A stretch of 32,684 nucleotides of DNA, taken from contig CAMWKX010000002.1 of NCBI GenBank assembly GCA_947174955.1, positions 1 through 32,684 of the forward strand, given 5' to 3'. Position numbers and translations under genes: made by a program. Below, in pieces: positions 1 through 7,584 of this stretch; the first letter of the stretch is position 1; each line of letters begins with the position of its first letter. The notes below the pieces were generated by a model. It was not told the origin of the DNA, searched no databases, and was given only the letters and a program-made list of their open reading frames with translations. The DNA comes from an uncultured Clostridia bacterium. Lineage in GTDB: Bacteria; Bacillota; Clostridia; Christensenellales; Borkfalkiaceae.

Positions 1-985
1 CGTAGTCCGCCATTTCGGCAACCACGCCCAAATCGTGCGTGATAAGCATAATCGAACCGTTTATTTTGTGCTTTATGTCTCTTAAAAGGTCGAGTATCTG
101 CGCCTGAATGGTAACGTCGAGCGCGGTAGTCGGTTCGTCGGCTATAATCAGCTTGGGGTTACAAAGAAGCGCAATGGCTATCATAACCCTCTGGCGCATA
201 CCGCCCGAAAGCTCGTGAGGGAATTTTTTGTATACGCCCTCCGCGTCGGCAATACCTACCATTTTCAGCATATCTATGCTGTGAGCTTTGACCTGCTTTT
301 TGGATATGCCCTCGATATGCAGTAAACCGACCTCGTCAAGCTGATTGCCTATCGTGAACACTGGGTTCAACGAAGTCATCGGCTCCTGGAAAATCATCGA
401 GATTTCTCTGCCGCGGATGGAACGCATATGCTCTGTCGGCATCTTGGCGATGTCGACGACTCTGTCTTCCATCTCGTAGACGTTGCCGCCCAGGGAGTTC
501 TTCTTAATTATAGGCTTGCCCTTTTCGTTGAGCTTTCTATGCTCCTGCCCGTCCTCGCCGATTTCGGTTTCGTAAACGGGAATTTTTCTGCCGCGCGCGT
601 CGCGCTTGAAAAGACTTGCCTTGAACCTTATCGAGCCGCTTACAATCTGTCCGCTGGGCGCCTGCACGAGCTGCATTAACGAGAGCGACGTTACGCTCTT
701 GCCGCAGCCCGATTCGCCGACGACGCCGACGGTCGAACCCGCGGGTATGGAAAAGGTTACGCCGTTTACGGCTTTAACCGTGCCCGCGTCCGAGAAAAAG
801 TAGGTGTGAAGGTCATCGAACTCGATAATGTTGTTGTCGTCCTTCATCTCGGTCGTGTATTCGTCGGGCTTGGCGCGGCGCTTTTTCTGCTTTTCGAAAT
901 GGCGTATCGCCTTCGAATTTTCCCTTGCGATTGCGCGCGATTCCGAGCGGGATATGTAGTGCTTTTTATCCTTATTCGTAGCCAT
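1..985 (-). CDS. oppD: Oligopeptide ABC transporter ATP-binding protein, OppD-like (3' end outside window)
   Basis: This is a cytoplasmic ATPase of a peptide importer; 328 residues are visible and the C-terminal part lies beyond the left edge. Visible motifs in order: Walker A GESGCGKS at residues 90-97, Q-loop [10 protein letters not shown] with Gln200, signature LSGGMRQR at 259-266, Walker B LIIADEP at 279-285 followed by TTALD, and the switch His317 in ITHDLG. This set is typical of the OppD/DppD family. The ATG at 983-985 is 2 bp after the oppC stop, and AAGAGG inside the end of oppC serves as ribosome site. Two oddities: a strongly basic ~45-residue N-terminal extension, and 104 residues between the Walker A lysine and the Q-loop glutamine where the family usually has about 45-50. 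The extra stretch (about 125-180) is charged and contains no motif I know. An oppF partner probably follows outside the window. Peptide rather than nickel or sugar specificity is inferred from family and context. Confidence 0.95.
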   Translation of the reverse strand, partial: MATNKDKKHYISRSESRAIARENSKAIRHFEKQKKRRAKPDEYTTEMKDDNNIIEFDDLHTYFFSDAGTVKAVNGVTFSIPAGSTVGVVGESGCGKSVTSLSLMQLVQAPSGQIVSGSIRFKASLFKRDARGRKIPVYETEIGEDGQEHRKLNEKGKPIIKKNSLGGNVYEMEDRVVDIAKMPTEHMRSIRGREISMIFQEPMTSLNPVFTIGNQLDEVGLLHIEGISKKQVKAHSIDMLKMVGIADAEGVYKKFPHELSGGMRQRVMIAIALLCNPKLIIADEPTTALDVTIQAQILDLLRDIKHKINGSIMLITHDLGVVAEMADY

Positions 986-987
986 AC

Positions 988-2127
988 TTACCTCTTCATC
1001 TTAGGGTCGAAGGCGTCGCGCAAGCCGTCTCCGACAAAGTTAAATGCCAATATTGCCAGCGTTATGCACACGCCCGCGCCCACCCAAAGGTTGGGATAAT
1101 ACTGTCTGAACGTGCTGTCGCTCGCCAAATTTATCTGGTTGCCCCAGGTAGCCGTACCGAGCGGCGCGCCTATGTTCAAAAAGCCCAGAGTCGCCTCGGT
1201 TAAAATTATGCTGCCTAAGCCCAGAGTCATCGATACGATAAGCTGCGGTATTACGTTCGGCAACAGATGCTTGAATATCTTCGAGAACGTCGATAGTCCC
1301 GACGCCTTCGCCGCAAGCATAAACTCCTGTTCACGCAATGACAAAATCTGTCCGCGCACAAGCCTTGCCGTGCCTACCCAGCCGATCAGGCAGAGCACCA
1401 TCATCATATAATAGAGCTTTGCTATGCTGTCGCCCAAGCCGCTTTCGGTGAATATAACCGAAAGTATAAGCATAATGGGAATAGACGGTATACAGCTTAA
1501 TATATCGACTATACGCATTATGAGGTTGTCTACCCACTTGCCGAAATAGCCGGCAAGTCCGCCCAAAATAACGCCTATTACCGTTTCGATTATAACTACG
1601 ACGAAGCCGATTGTAAGCGAAACTCTGCCGCCGTACATAAGACGAGTGAGCACGTCGTAACCCATATTGTCTGTGCCCATCCAGTGCGCCCAACTTATGT
1701 CCGCAAGCTTGGCAACTCTCGGAAGTCTTACCGATATTGCAATCGCCTGATACGCGGTTTCGCCGTCCTTGTACGTAATGGGCGTTGACGAAACTATTTC
1801 TTTTATTCGCGAGGGGTCGCTGTCAAGCACCGTGCCGCCGTTAGCCGACCAGGGCGAGAAAACGGGTCCCAAAAACGCGAACAGAAATAAAAGTACTATC
1901 GTAACAAGACCTATGACCGAAAGCTTGGAGCGGAAAAACCTCTTTAAGACGGTCATCCACGGGGAAAGCACCTTTGCCCTGTCGGTCAGGTTTTCGCCGT
2001 GCAGTTCGTCGCCCTTTTCCTCTTCGGTCAGCGTGCTTTGAACAACTTCCGTTTCGGTTGCGGTCACAGCTTCCGTATCCGCAGTGGTCGCACCACTCGC
2101 ACCGCTTATTTTCTTATCTTCTTCCAT
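988..2127 (-). CDS. oppC: Oligopeptide ABC transporter permease, OppC-like
   Basis: Integral membrane permease of 379 residues. After a ~58-residue cytoplasmic tail comes the OppC-type N-terminal helix (about 67-92, starting after FFRSKLSVIGL), then an extracytoplasmic segment and a BPD_transp_1 core with about five more helices. The EAA loop that docks on the ATPase is visible near residues 265-300 (LAAKASGLSTFSKIFKHLLP). The last residues, FVGDGLRDAFDPKMKR, match the conserved end of this family (GDGLRDALDP). The N-terminal tail is longer than usual and rich in Glu and Thr, with a clear net negative charge. The ATG at 2127 is preceded by AGAGGTG; the gene lies 11 bp after oppB and 2 bp before oppD, so it is cotranscribed. 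The family assignment is firm; the exact substrate is not shown. Confidence 0.95.
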   Translation of the reverse strand: MEEDKKISGASGATTADTEAVTATETEVVQSTLTEEEKGDELHGENLTDRAKVLSPWMTVLKRFFRSKLSVIGLVTIVLLFLFAFLGPVFSPWSANGGTVLDSDPSRIKEIVSSTPITYKDGETAYQAIAISVRLPRVAKLADISWAHWMGTDNMGYDVLTRLMYGGRVSLTIGFVVVIIETVIGVILGGLAGYFGKWVDNLIMRIVDILSCIPSIPIMLILSVIFTESGLGDSIAKLYYMMMVLCLIGWVGTARLVRGQILSLREQEFMLAAKASGLSTFSKIFKHLLPNVIPQLIVSMTLGLGSIILTEATLGFLNIGAPLGTATWGNQINLASDSTFRQYYPNLWVGAGVCITLAILAFNFVGDGLRDAFDPKMKR

Positions 2128-2138
2128 AACGCACCTCT

Positions 2139-3149
2139 TTATTTGCCGAGCTTAACTCTCGGGTCGACTACCGCGTACATAATGTCCGCGAACAGCACGC
2201 CGATTACGGTCAGCACGGCAAGGAACATATTGTAGCCCATTGCAAGGAACACGTCGCCCTTCAACAGCGCGTTGTACGCTATACGTCCAATACCGGGGAG
2301 CGCGAAAATCTCTTCCGTAATCATCGCGCCGCCGAACAGCGTGGGCAACGTGAACGACAACTGCGTAACGAGGGGAATCATCGTGTTGCGGAAAACGTGC
2401 TTATAGATGACTTTCCTCTCCGAAAGACCCTTTGCGCGCGCCGTTCTTATGTAGTCCGCATTCAGCACTTCGAGCGTGTTGGTACGCGTGTAGCGCATAA
2501 GTCCGCCGATGCTCAAAAGCACCATAACCGACATAGGCAGGATAAGGTGCCAGATGTTGTCGGCAAACTGCGCGAAAGCGCCCGCGCCCATCATATCGGC
2601 ACTGGCAAGACCGCCCGTTTCGAACCAGCCCAAATCGACCGCGAACCACTTGATAAACAGGTTGCCGAGGAAGAAGGACGGGAACGCTATGCCGACCATA
2701 CACAGTACGGTGGCGACGTAGTCGAGCTTGCCGTACTGATTGACCGCGCACTTTACGCCCAAAGGAATGGCAATAATCATTTCCAGAAGGAGCGCAACGA
2801 ACGATATACCGAACGAAAGCCACATATATTTTGCGATAACGTCCTGTACGGGCGCGTTCTGATTCTGGAAGGATATACCCATATCCCCTTGCAGGAATCT
2901 GCCGAGCCACATAAAGTAGCCCTTTATTATTCCCCAGAAAGAGTTATCGTCGAGCCCGTAGGGCGCTAACATTGCGGTTAACTGTCTTGCCTTCTCCGCC
3001 TCGTCCATATCGACCTGGGAATGCGACAGCTCGAACTGGTCTTTCAGAATGTTGCTGGGCATACACCTTATGAGTATGTACATTATTATCGATACGCCGA
3101 ATAAAATCAGAAGCGCAAGCAGTAATCTTTTGACTATATATTTAAACAT
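2139..3149 (-). CDS. oppB: Oligopeptide ABC transporter permease, OppB-like
   Basis: Integral membrane permease of 336 residues, normal length for OppB/DppB. The start, MFKYIVKRLLLALLILFGVS, is the usual first helix of the family, followed by IMYILIRCMPSN. A substrate-side loop follows (about 30-100), then the core with about five helices. The EAA loop is at about residues 231-260 (YIRTARAKGLSERKVIYKHV), and the end VDPRVKLGK is typical (usual form YAYLDPRIRY). It pairs with OppC to form the membrane channel. The ATG at 3149 has CGGAG six bases upstream. It sits 26 bp after oppA with no hairpin between them. The arrangement A-B-C-D is a common opp/dpp order. Confidence 0.95.
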   Translation of the reverse strand: MFKYIVKRLLLALLILFGVSIIMYILIRCMPSNILKDQFELSHSQVDMDEAEKARQLTAMLAPYGLDDNSFWGIIKGYFMWLGRFLQGDMGISFQNQNAPVQDVIAKYMWLSFGISFVALLLEMIIAIPLGVKCAVNQYGKLDYVATVLCMVGIAFPSFFLGNLFIKWFAVDLGWFETGGLASADMMGAGAFAQFADNIWHLILPMSVMVLLSIGGLMRYTRTNTLEVLNADYIRTARAKGLSERKVIYKHVFRNTMIPLVTQLSFTLPTLFGGAMITEEIFALPGIGRIAYNALLKGDVFLAMGYNMFLAVLTVIGVLFADIMYAVVDPRVKLGK

Positions 3150-3175
3150 TTTTTACTCCGAAGAGATTTTATTTA

Positions 3176-6004
3176 TCAGTTTGTTCCCTGTTCTTCCTCT
3201 GCACCCGCGGGACGCGCGTAGTAAGAAACCTTCCACAGCTCGCTTATGGGTCCCATATTGTGCGAAGCGTCGTCGATATGCATCGACGCGGGGTCGAGCA
3301 CGTTGGCGTTGTATACGCACAGATCGTATCTCTGATAGGTGGGGAATTCGACCGCAAGCTCCATTATGAGGTCGAGCGCGCACATCTGGCTGTATTCCTT
3401 ACCCGTCGACTTACCGTAGATCTCGGCACGCGCACGTTCGTCAAGCGTCTGTCTGCCCGCCATTATCTTGTCGTTGAGGGCGTCGACAATCTGCTTTTCC
3501 GTGTCGAACTTGCCGGACGAATCGTTTACAATGCCGTCCTTGTTCCAGTTCTTGGTGCTCGAAGCTCTCGAATACTTACTGTAAATCTGATAGGGGTCGG
3601 GGTCAATACTCGACGACCAAGCCGCCGCCCATACCTGCAAGTCGCCCGTAGCGAGCTTTTGCAACGCCTGAATATCCGTGCCTACCTTGATAGTGAAGCC
3701 CGCAGATTCGAGCAACGTCTTTGCATAGGTGAATACCTGGTATGCGGGGTGGTCGGTAGATTCGCCCGCGATGGTAAAGTCGAACGACAGTCCCGTCTTA
3801 CCCGTTTCGGTGTTGTGCCAGGTGCCGTTGCTGTAACGCCAAGCGCCGTTATCTTCGATATAATCGATTATATCCTTCGCTTTGCTCTTATACGCATAAT
3901 ACTGACTTTTAGGCGGTTCGACGTAATCCCATACCCACGACTCGTTGGTCATAGGTCTGTTGATAAAGTTTACGAGCGTATTGCCGTAATAGTCGCGGAG
4001 GTGCGACGTATCGAACGCCATCATTATCGCACGTCTGATTTCGATATCTTCAACGTACTTGGGATTGATACCTATGTAGCCGTAGCCGTTCGTCTGATAA
4101 GTTACCTGAGCAAGCGAGCTGAGCGCCGTCTGGTTATCCGCCTTTGCAATGGGTTCGCCGTAGTCGATTTCGCCCTTGGTGAGCGCGTTGACTATCTGGT
4201 CGTCGCGCGTTTCCTTGTAGGTTACGTATTTGATTTTCGCGTTTTCGACGCCCGAACCCAAAGTGGTGAAGTTTTCGTTGCGCTTGTAGTAAGCGATTTT
4301 ATTGTCGAGGAAGTCCATAGGACCGGGATTATCGCCGCCGTTTTTGGTCGTGCACATATATGCGCCTGCACCTACGGGAACGCCGTTTTTAGTACCTTCG
4401 GAAAGCACGTCCTTGGTAAAGTTGAAATCGCTCCACTTTACGCCGAAGTGGGTTGCCGTGCCGTCGTATACCTTGCCCGACGTATAATCGTCCATAGCTT
4501 CCTGAACGTAGTTTACGCCGCCGTACGTGCCCGAATAGTAGTGAAGAGGTGCAACCGAGAAACCGAAGTTCCACTTTGCCTTGGGGTCGACGCCGACGAC
4601 CTTAATCTTTAATATGTCGTGCTCTTCGTCGTAGGTCTTGCCGTTGAACTCGTTGGAGCGGGAAACGGTTATGCCCTTAATGCTCTTGACCTTCTGCTCC
4701 TTGTCGTTTGCGGCGTTGGTCAGCTCGTCAAGATAGAACGCGTCGATTACGGTGCTGACGAAATAGCCCTCTTCGAGTATGCCCTTTACGCCTTCCTTGT
4801 TTTCGTTAATGGTGTAATCTTCCTTATCGGTATCGTAATTGTTTCCTTTCACGATACTGCCGGCGTTCTGCTCGTGCAGATACTTGATAGCTTCGTCCTT
4901 CTGAACGGCAAGCTTTGCGTCCTCTCTTTCAACGTCGGGATGCGCGGAGATATAAGCGTCGATCAGATCGCCGATAGCCTCCTCGTTCTCCATCATATAG
5001 ATAAGGCCCTGTCCCCTCGACGATATTTCGCCGACGGGCGTTCCGGTAAGATTGGTTACCTCGTCGCTTACCTTGGGGTCTATTTCGGTGGCGTATTTGC
5101 CGTTGTCGTCCTTGAAACGTACGGGAACGCCGTTGTCGTTCATCTTCTTCTGCTCTTCGAACACGCCTTCCATAAAGAAGAACGCCTGCCACTCCTTGGT
5201 GAAGTAGTAGTCCTCGTAAGCCTGCACGAAGCTCGTGGAAATGGAGTTCCAGTCGGCAGTGAGCGTTTCCTTATACTTTTCTATTACCGTTTTGAGGTCG
5301 CCCTTAACGTAAGTCTGCACGTCGCCCGACGCCCACTTGTAAAGGTTTTCGTAACGCGCATTCGCGGCGGTGTATGCCTCTGAGTCTATACTCGTGCCGC
5401 CGAGCGTATCGGGTGCGGTGGGGTCGTTGTTTCTGTACGCCTGCAAGCCCTCTATTCTGGTCGAGTAGATGGTGCTCGAACCGCTGTAAAGGGGATCGAG
5501 ATACACGTAGAGGTTGAACAGTACGTCCATTACCGTAAGGTCGACGCCGTCCGAGAATTTTATACCGTTCTTGATTAAAAATTCGTATGTAGTATAGCCG
5601 TTCTGGTCACCGTTGACGTTTCCTCCGGGAACCGCCGTTATCTTTTTACCGTCGCCCGTAGCTAACGTGTTGCCGGCAGCGTTGTAATAGGTTTCGAGAT
5701 AGTCCAACGCTACCGTAGGCTGGTCGTCGCCGACGGCGAGATTGCCGTTCGTGTCGGTGGTGATAAGGGCAACCTGGGTAAGGTTTGCTATCGTACCGTC
5801 GTTGAGCGAGGTATAAAACATAGGGTTGAACTTCTCGTCGAGCGCGCCTATCGCCAGCTTGAGCGGTTGGCTTTCGGGATCGCGGTATTCGATTTTACCG
5901 CCCGAACCTGGGGTGTTAGTCTTACAGCCCGCCGCGCCTACCATACCTGCCGCTATCGTGCCTGCAAGTCCTGCGCATATAAGTCCTTTTAATATCTTTT
6001 TCAC
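3176..6004 (-). CDS. oppA: Oversized peptide-binding lipoprotein, OppA-like (SBP_bac_5 family)
   Basis: Extracytoplasmic solute-binding lipoprotein of 942 residues, which would deliver peptides to OppBC. A lipoprotein signal peptide ends in the lipobox AAGC with Cys27. SBP_bac_5 landmarks are present: the early strand LKLAIGALDEKFNPMFYTS (about 48-66), the motif IKFSDGVDLTVMDVLF (about 150-165), PVGAGAYM (about 543) and the fold-typical IEIRRAIMMAFD (about 658). Usual OppA length is about 520-600, so roughly 300 residues are extra. They lie mainly between about 185 and 480, a charged, mostly helical-looking insertion within the ligand-binding lobe. The start is GTG at 6002-6004, supported by a perfect AAGGAGG six bases upstream. 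The gene is 35 bp after the preceding lipoprotein gene and directly before oppB. Family assignment is firm; the role of the insertion is unknown. Confidence 0.93.
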   Translation of the reverse strand: MKKILKGLICAGLAGTIAAGMVGAAGCKTNTPGSGGKIEYRDPESQPLKLAIGALDEKFNPMFYTSLNDGTIANLTQVALITTDTNGNLAVGDDQPTVALDYLETYYNAAGNTLATGDGKKITAVPGGNVNGDQNGYTTYEFLIKNGIKFSDGVDLTVMDVLFNLYVYLDPLYSGSSTIYSTRIEGLQAYRNNDPTAPDTLGGTSIDSEAYTAANARYENLYKWASGDVQTYVKGDLKTVIEKYKETLTADWNSISTSFVQAYEDYYFTKEWQAFFFMEGVFEEQKKMNDNGVPVRFKDDNGKYATEIDPKVSDEVTNLTGTPVGEISSRGQGLIYMMENEEAIGDLIDAYISAHPDVEREDAKLAVQKDEAIKYLHEQNAGSIVKGNNYDTDKEDYTINENKEGVKGILEEGYFVSTVIDAFYLDELTNAANDKEQKVKSIKGITVSRSNEFNGKTYDEEHDILKIKVVGVDPKAKWNFGFSVAPLHYYSGTYGGVNYVQEAMDDYTSGKVYDGTATHFGVKWSDFNFTKDVLSEGTKNGVPVGAGAYMCTTKNGGDNPGPMDFLDNKIAYYKRNENFTTLGSGVENAKIKYVTYKETRDDQIVNALTKGEIDYGEPIAKADNQTALSSLAQVTYQTNGYGYIGINPKYVEDIEIRRAIMMAFDTSHLRDYYGNTLVNFINRPMTNESWVWDYVEPPKSQYYAYKSKAKDIIDYIEDNGAWRYSNGTWHNTETGKTGLSFDFTIAGESTDHPAYQVFTYAKTLLESAGFTIKVGTDIQALQKLATGDLQVWAAAWSSSIDPDPYQIYSKYSRASSTKNWNKDGIVNDSSGKFDTEKQIVDALNDKIMAGRQTLDERARAEIYGKSTGKEYSQMCALDLIMELAVEFPTYQRYDLCVYNANVLDPASMHIDDASHNMGPISELWKVSYYARPAGAEEEQGTN

Positions 6005-6010
6005 AATAGT

Positions 6011-6017
6011 CCTCCTT
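6011..6017 (-). promoter_or_regulatory. Strong ribosome binding site for oppA
   Basis: AAGGAGG on the minus strand, six bases before the GTG start codon of oppA. It is the closest match to the anti-Shine-Dalgarno sequence that I saw near a start in this window and settles the non-ATG start. Strong initiation fits the need for excess binding protein over permease. Confidence 0.85.
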
Positions 6018-6039
6018 GAAAAAGTGCTTGGTTTTTACG

Positions 6040-7584
6040 TTAAGATTGTGCCTGTGCCTTGGTTATGGTATTTGTACCCGTAAGCTTTATGCCCGTAAAT
6101 GCTGCAAGGAACGCCTCGTCGCTTGCAAAAGGCTCGCCGCAAATCCAGTGGGCTATATCGCCGCCTTCCGCCGTCTTTACGCCGTTTATCGTGGGGTTGC
6201 CTTCGTACGTCGCGGTAATCGTGTCGACGGTCAAATTCATATTTGCCGCCGCCGCGGGTGCCGCCGTAGTGCATACCGCATAAAAATAATACGATCTGTT
6301 CGAGCTGGGCAACGAAATGTTTATATCCTTTAATACGAGCCCTGCGCCGCCTACCTTAAACTCCTTGTTAATGCCGCCGAATATGGAATACATCGAGTTG
6401 TTACCTATCGTGCCGTTTATGGTGAATTTAAGATTGCTTATCGTAAGCGGGGTGTTGCCTTCGCAGATTATCGTAGCCGCCGTAGTACCGCCCGTTCTCA
6501 ATGCCAGAGCGTTGCCCCTGTAATCGACGTCTTCCATAATCAGGAACTTCTTGTTCGCGTTGTCTATGCTCCTGAACATATCTCCGACCTTATTGGAGTC
6601 GGCAGCGCGTATTACCGTCCAGTCGCCCAATATGTAACGGCAGTAAACCTTCGTGGCGGGTGCGCCCACCCCTTCGGGTCTGGGCACGTACTCTACCTTC
6701 TGAGTCATCTCCTCGTCCATATAGGTCTTGACGAAGGTCAGCCCTTCGAGCACCATTATGGTATCGCGGTCGGCGGGCGTTTCGCCGTCGCCTACGATTG
6801 TGTTCGAAACGAGCAAATCGCCGTTTTTATACTTTTTCCCGCTTTCGCTGTTCGCGTCGGCGTATTCCGTCGTCTTGTCGCTCAAAGCCTTGCCCGTTTC
6901 GTCGGTAACTATAAGATAGTAGTTAATCTTTGCCGAAGGCACCCACTTTGCGCATACCACGGCTTCCGTATCGCTCGTGACTTTGAAATTGTTACTCTCG
7001 CTGTCAGCAATCAGCTTGCTTTCGTCGCATACTACGGTAACGTCCTTTTCGGTAATGCGGTCGGTCTTGCCCACTCTCGTAAACAGCGGTCTGTCCGTTT
7101 CGATATCGATAACCTGACTGCCGTTCTGCGTTAAGGGTACTACCGCAACCGTTACGTTGTCCTCGCTTGTCGCGTCGAATTCTTCGGAGATATTGCCGTC
7201 CGCATCGGGAGTGTAAGTATATTCGTACTTTATCTCGCCGACAAGGGTCGTATCGGGAGCGTCCTCCGCGGTGTAGCGGGCGGGCTCGTACCAGCCGATA
7301 AAATCGTAGCCCTTGCGCCCGACTTTCACACCCTCTTTGGCGGTTTGCGGCGTAATGTTGAAGAAAGGCACTTCAAGGTTGCCCGCCTTGTAGTAAATGT
7401 CGAGTACGGATATCGTCGTGGAGTCGTTGAACTCCCCGCCGTTGGAGTAGTAAGTGACCTTACCGTCATAACCCGCCCGCAACTCGGACAGACCCGGTCT
7501 GCCTATCTTGCAGCCGACGAGCGTGCACGCAAGGCACGCCGCCGCAAATACTATTAGCAAGTAAACCTTTAATCTCTTAGTCAT
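6040..7584 (-). CDS. Surface lipoprotein with InlB-like (Listeria-Bacteroides) repeat
   Basis: Predicted exported lipoprotein of 514 residues, function unknown. I place the start at ATG 7582-7584: it gives a clean signal peptide with lipobox LVGC (Cys25) and overlaps the protease stop codon (ATGACTAA), implying coupled translation. A longer reading from a TTG at 7647 would add 21 basic residues before the signal and is unlikely. Residues about 43-101 resemble an InlB B-repeat (VTYYSNGGEF, later GYDFIGWY). The middle (about 105-330) is beta-rich and unassigned. The C-terminal part (about 340-500) has short hydrophobic strands separated by Asn and Gly, as in right-handed beta-helix or GLUG-type proteins. 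It stands between the protease and oppA, so a role in binding substrate at the cell surface is plausible but inferred. Confidence 0.82.
   Translation of the reverse strand: MTKRLKVYLLIVFAAACLACTLVGCKIGRPGLSELRAGYDGKVTYYSNGGEFNDSTTISVLDIYYKAGNLEVPFFNITPQTAKEGVKVGRKGYDFIGWYEPARYTAEDAPDTTLVGEIKYEYTYTPDADGNISEEFDATSEDNVTVAVVPLTQNGSQVIDIETDRPLFTRVGKTDRITEKDVTVVCDESKLIADSESNNFKVTSDTEAVVCAKWVPSAKINYYLIVTDETGKALSDKTTEYADANSESGKKYKNGDLLVSNTIVGDGETPADRDTIMVLEGLTFVKTYMDEEMTQKVEYVPRPEGVGAPATKVYCRYILGDWTVIRAADSNKVGDMFRSIDNANKKFLIMEDVDYRGNALALRTGGTTAATIICEGNTPLTISNLKFTINGTIGNNSMYSIFGGINKEFKVGGAGLVLKDINISLPSSNRSYYFYAVCTTAAPAAAANMNLTVDTITATYEGNPTINGVKTAEGGDIAHWICGEPFASDEAFLAAFTGIKLTGTNTITKAQAQS

Noticed and set aside
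6005-6039. Possible promoter or terminator between the InlB-like lipoprotein gene and oppA
   Set aside because: Only a strong ribosome site is visible in these 35 bases; there is no hairpin with T-run and no room for a full promoter outside coding sequence.
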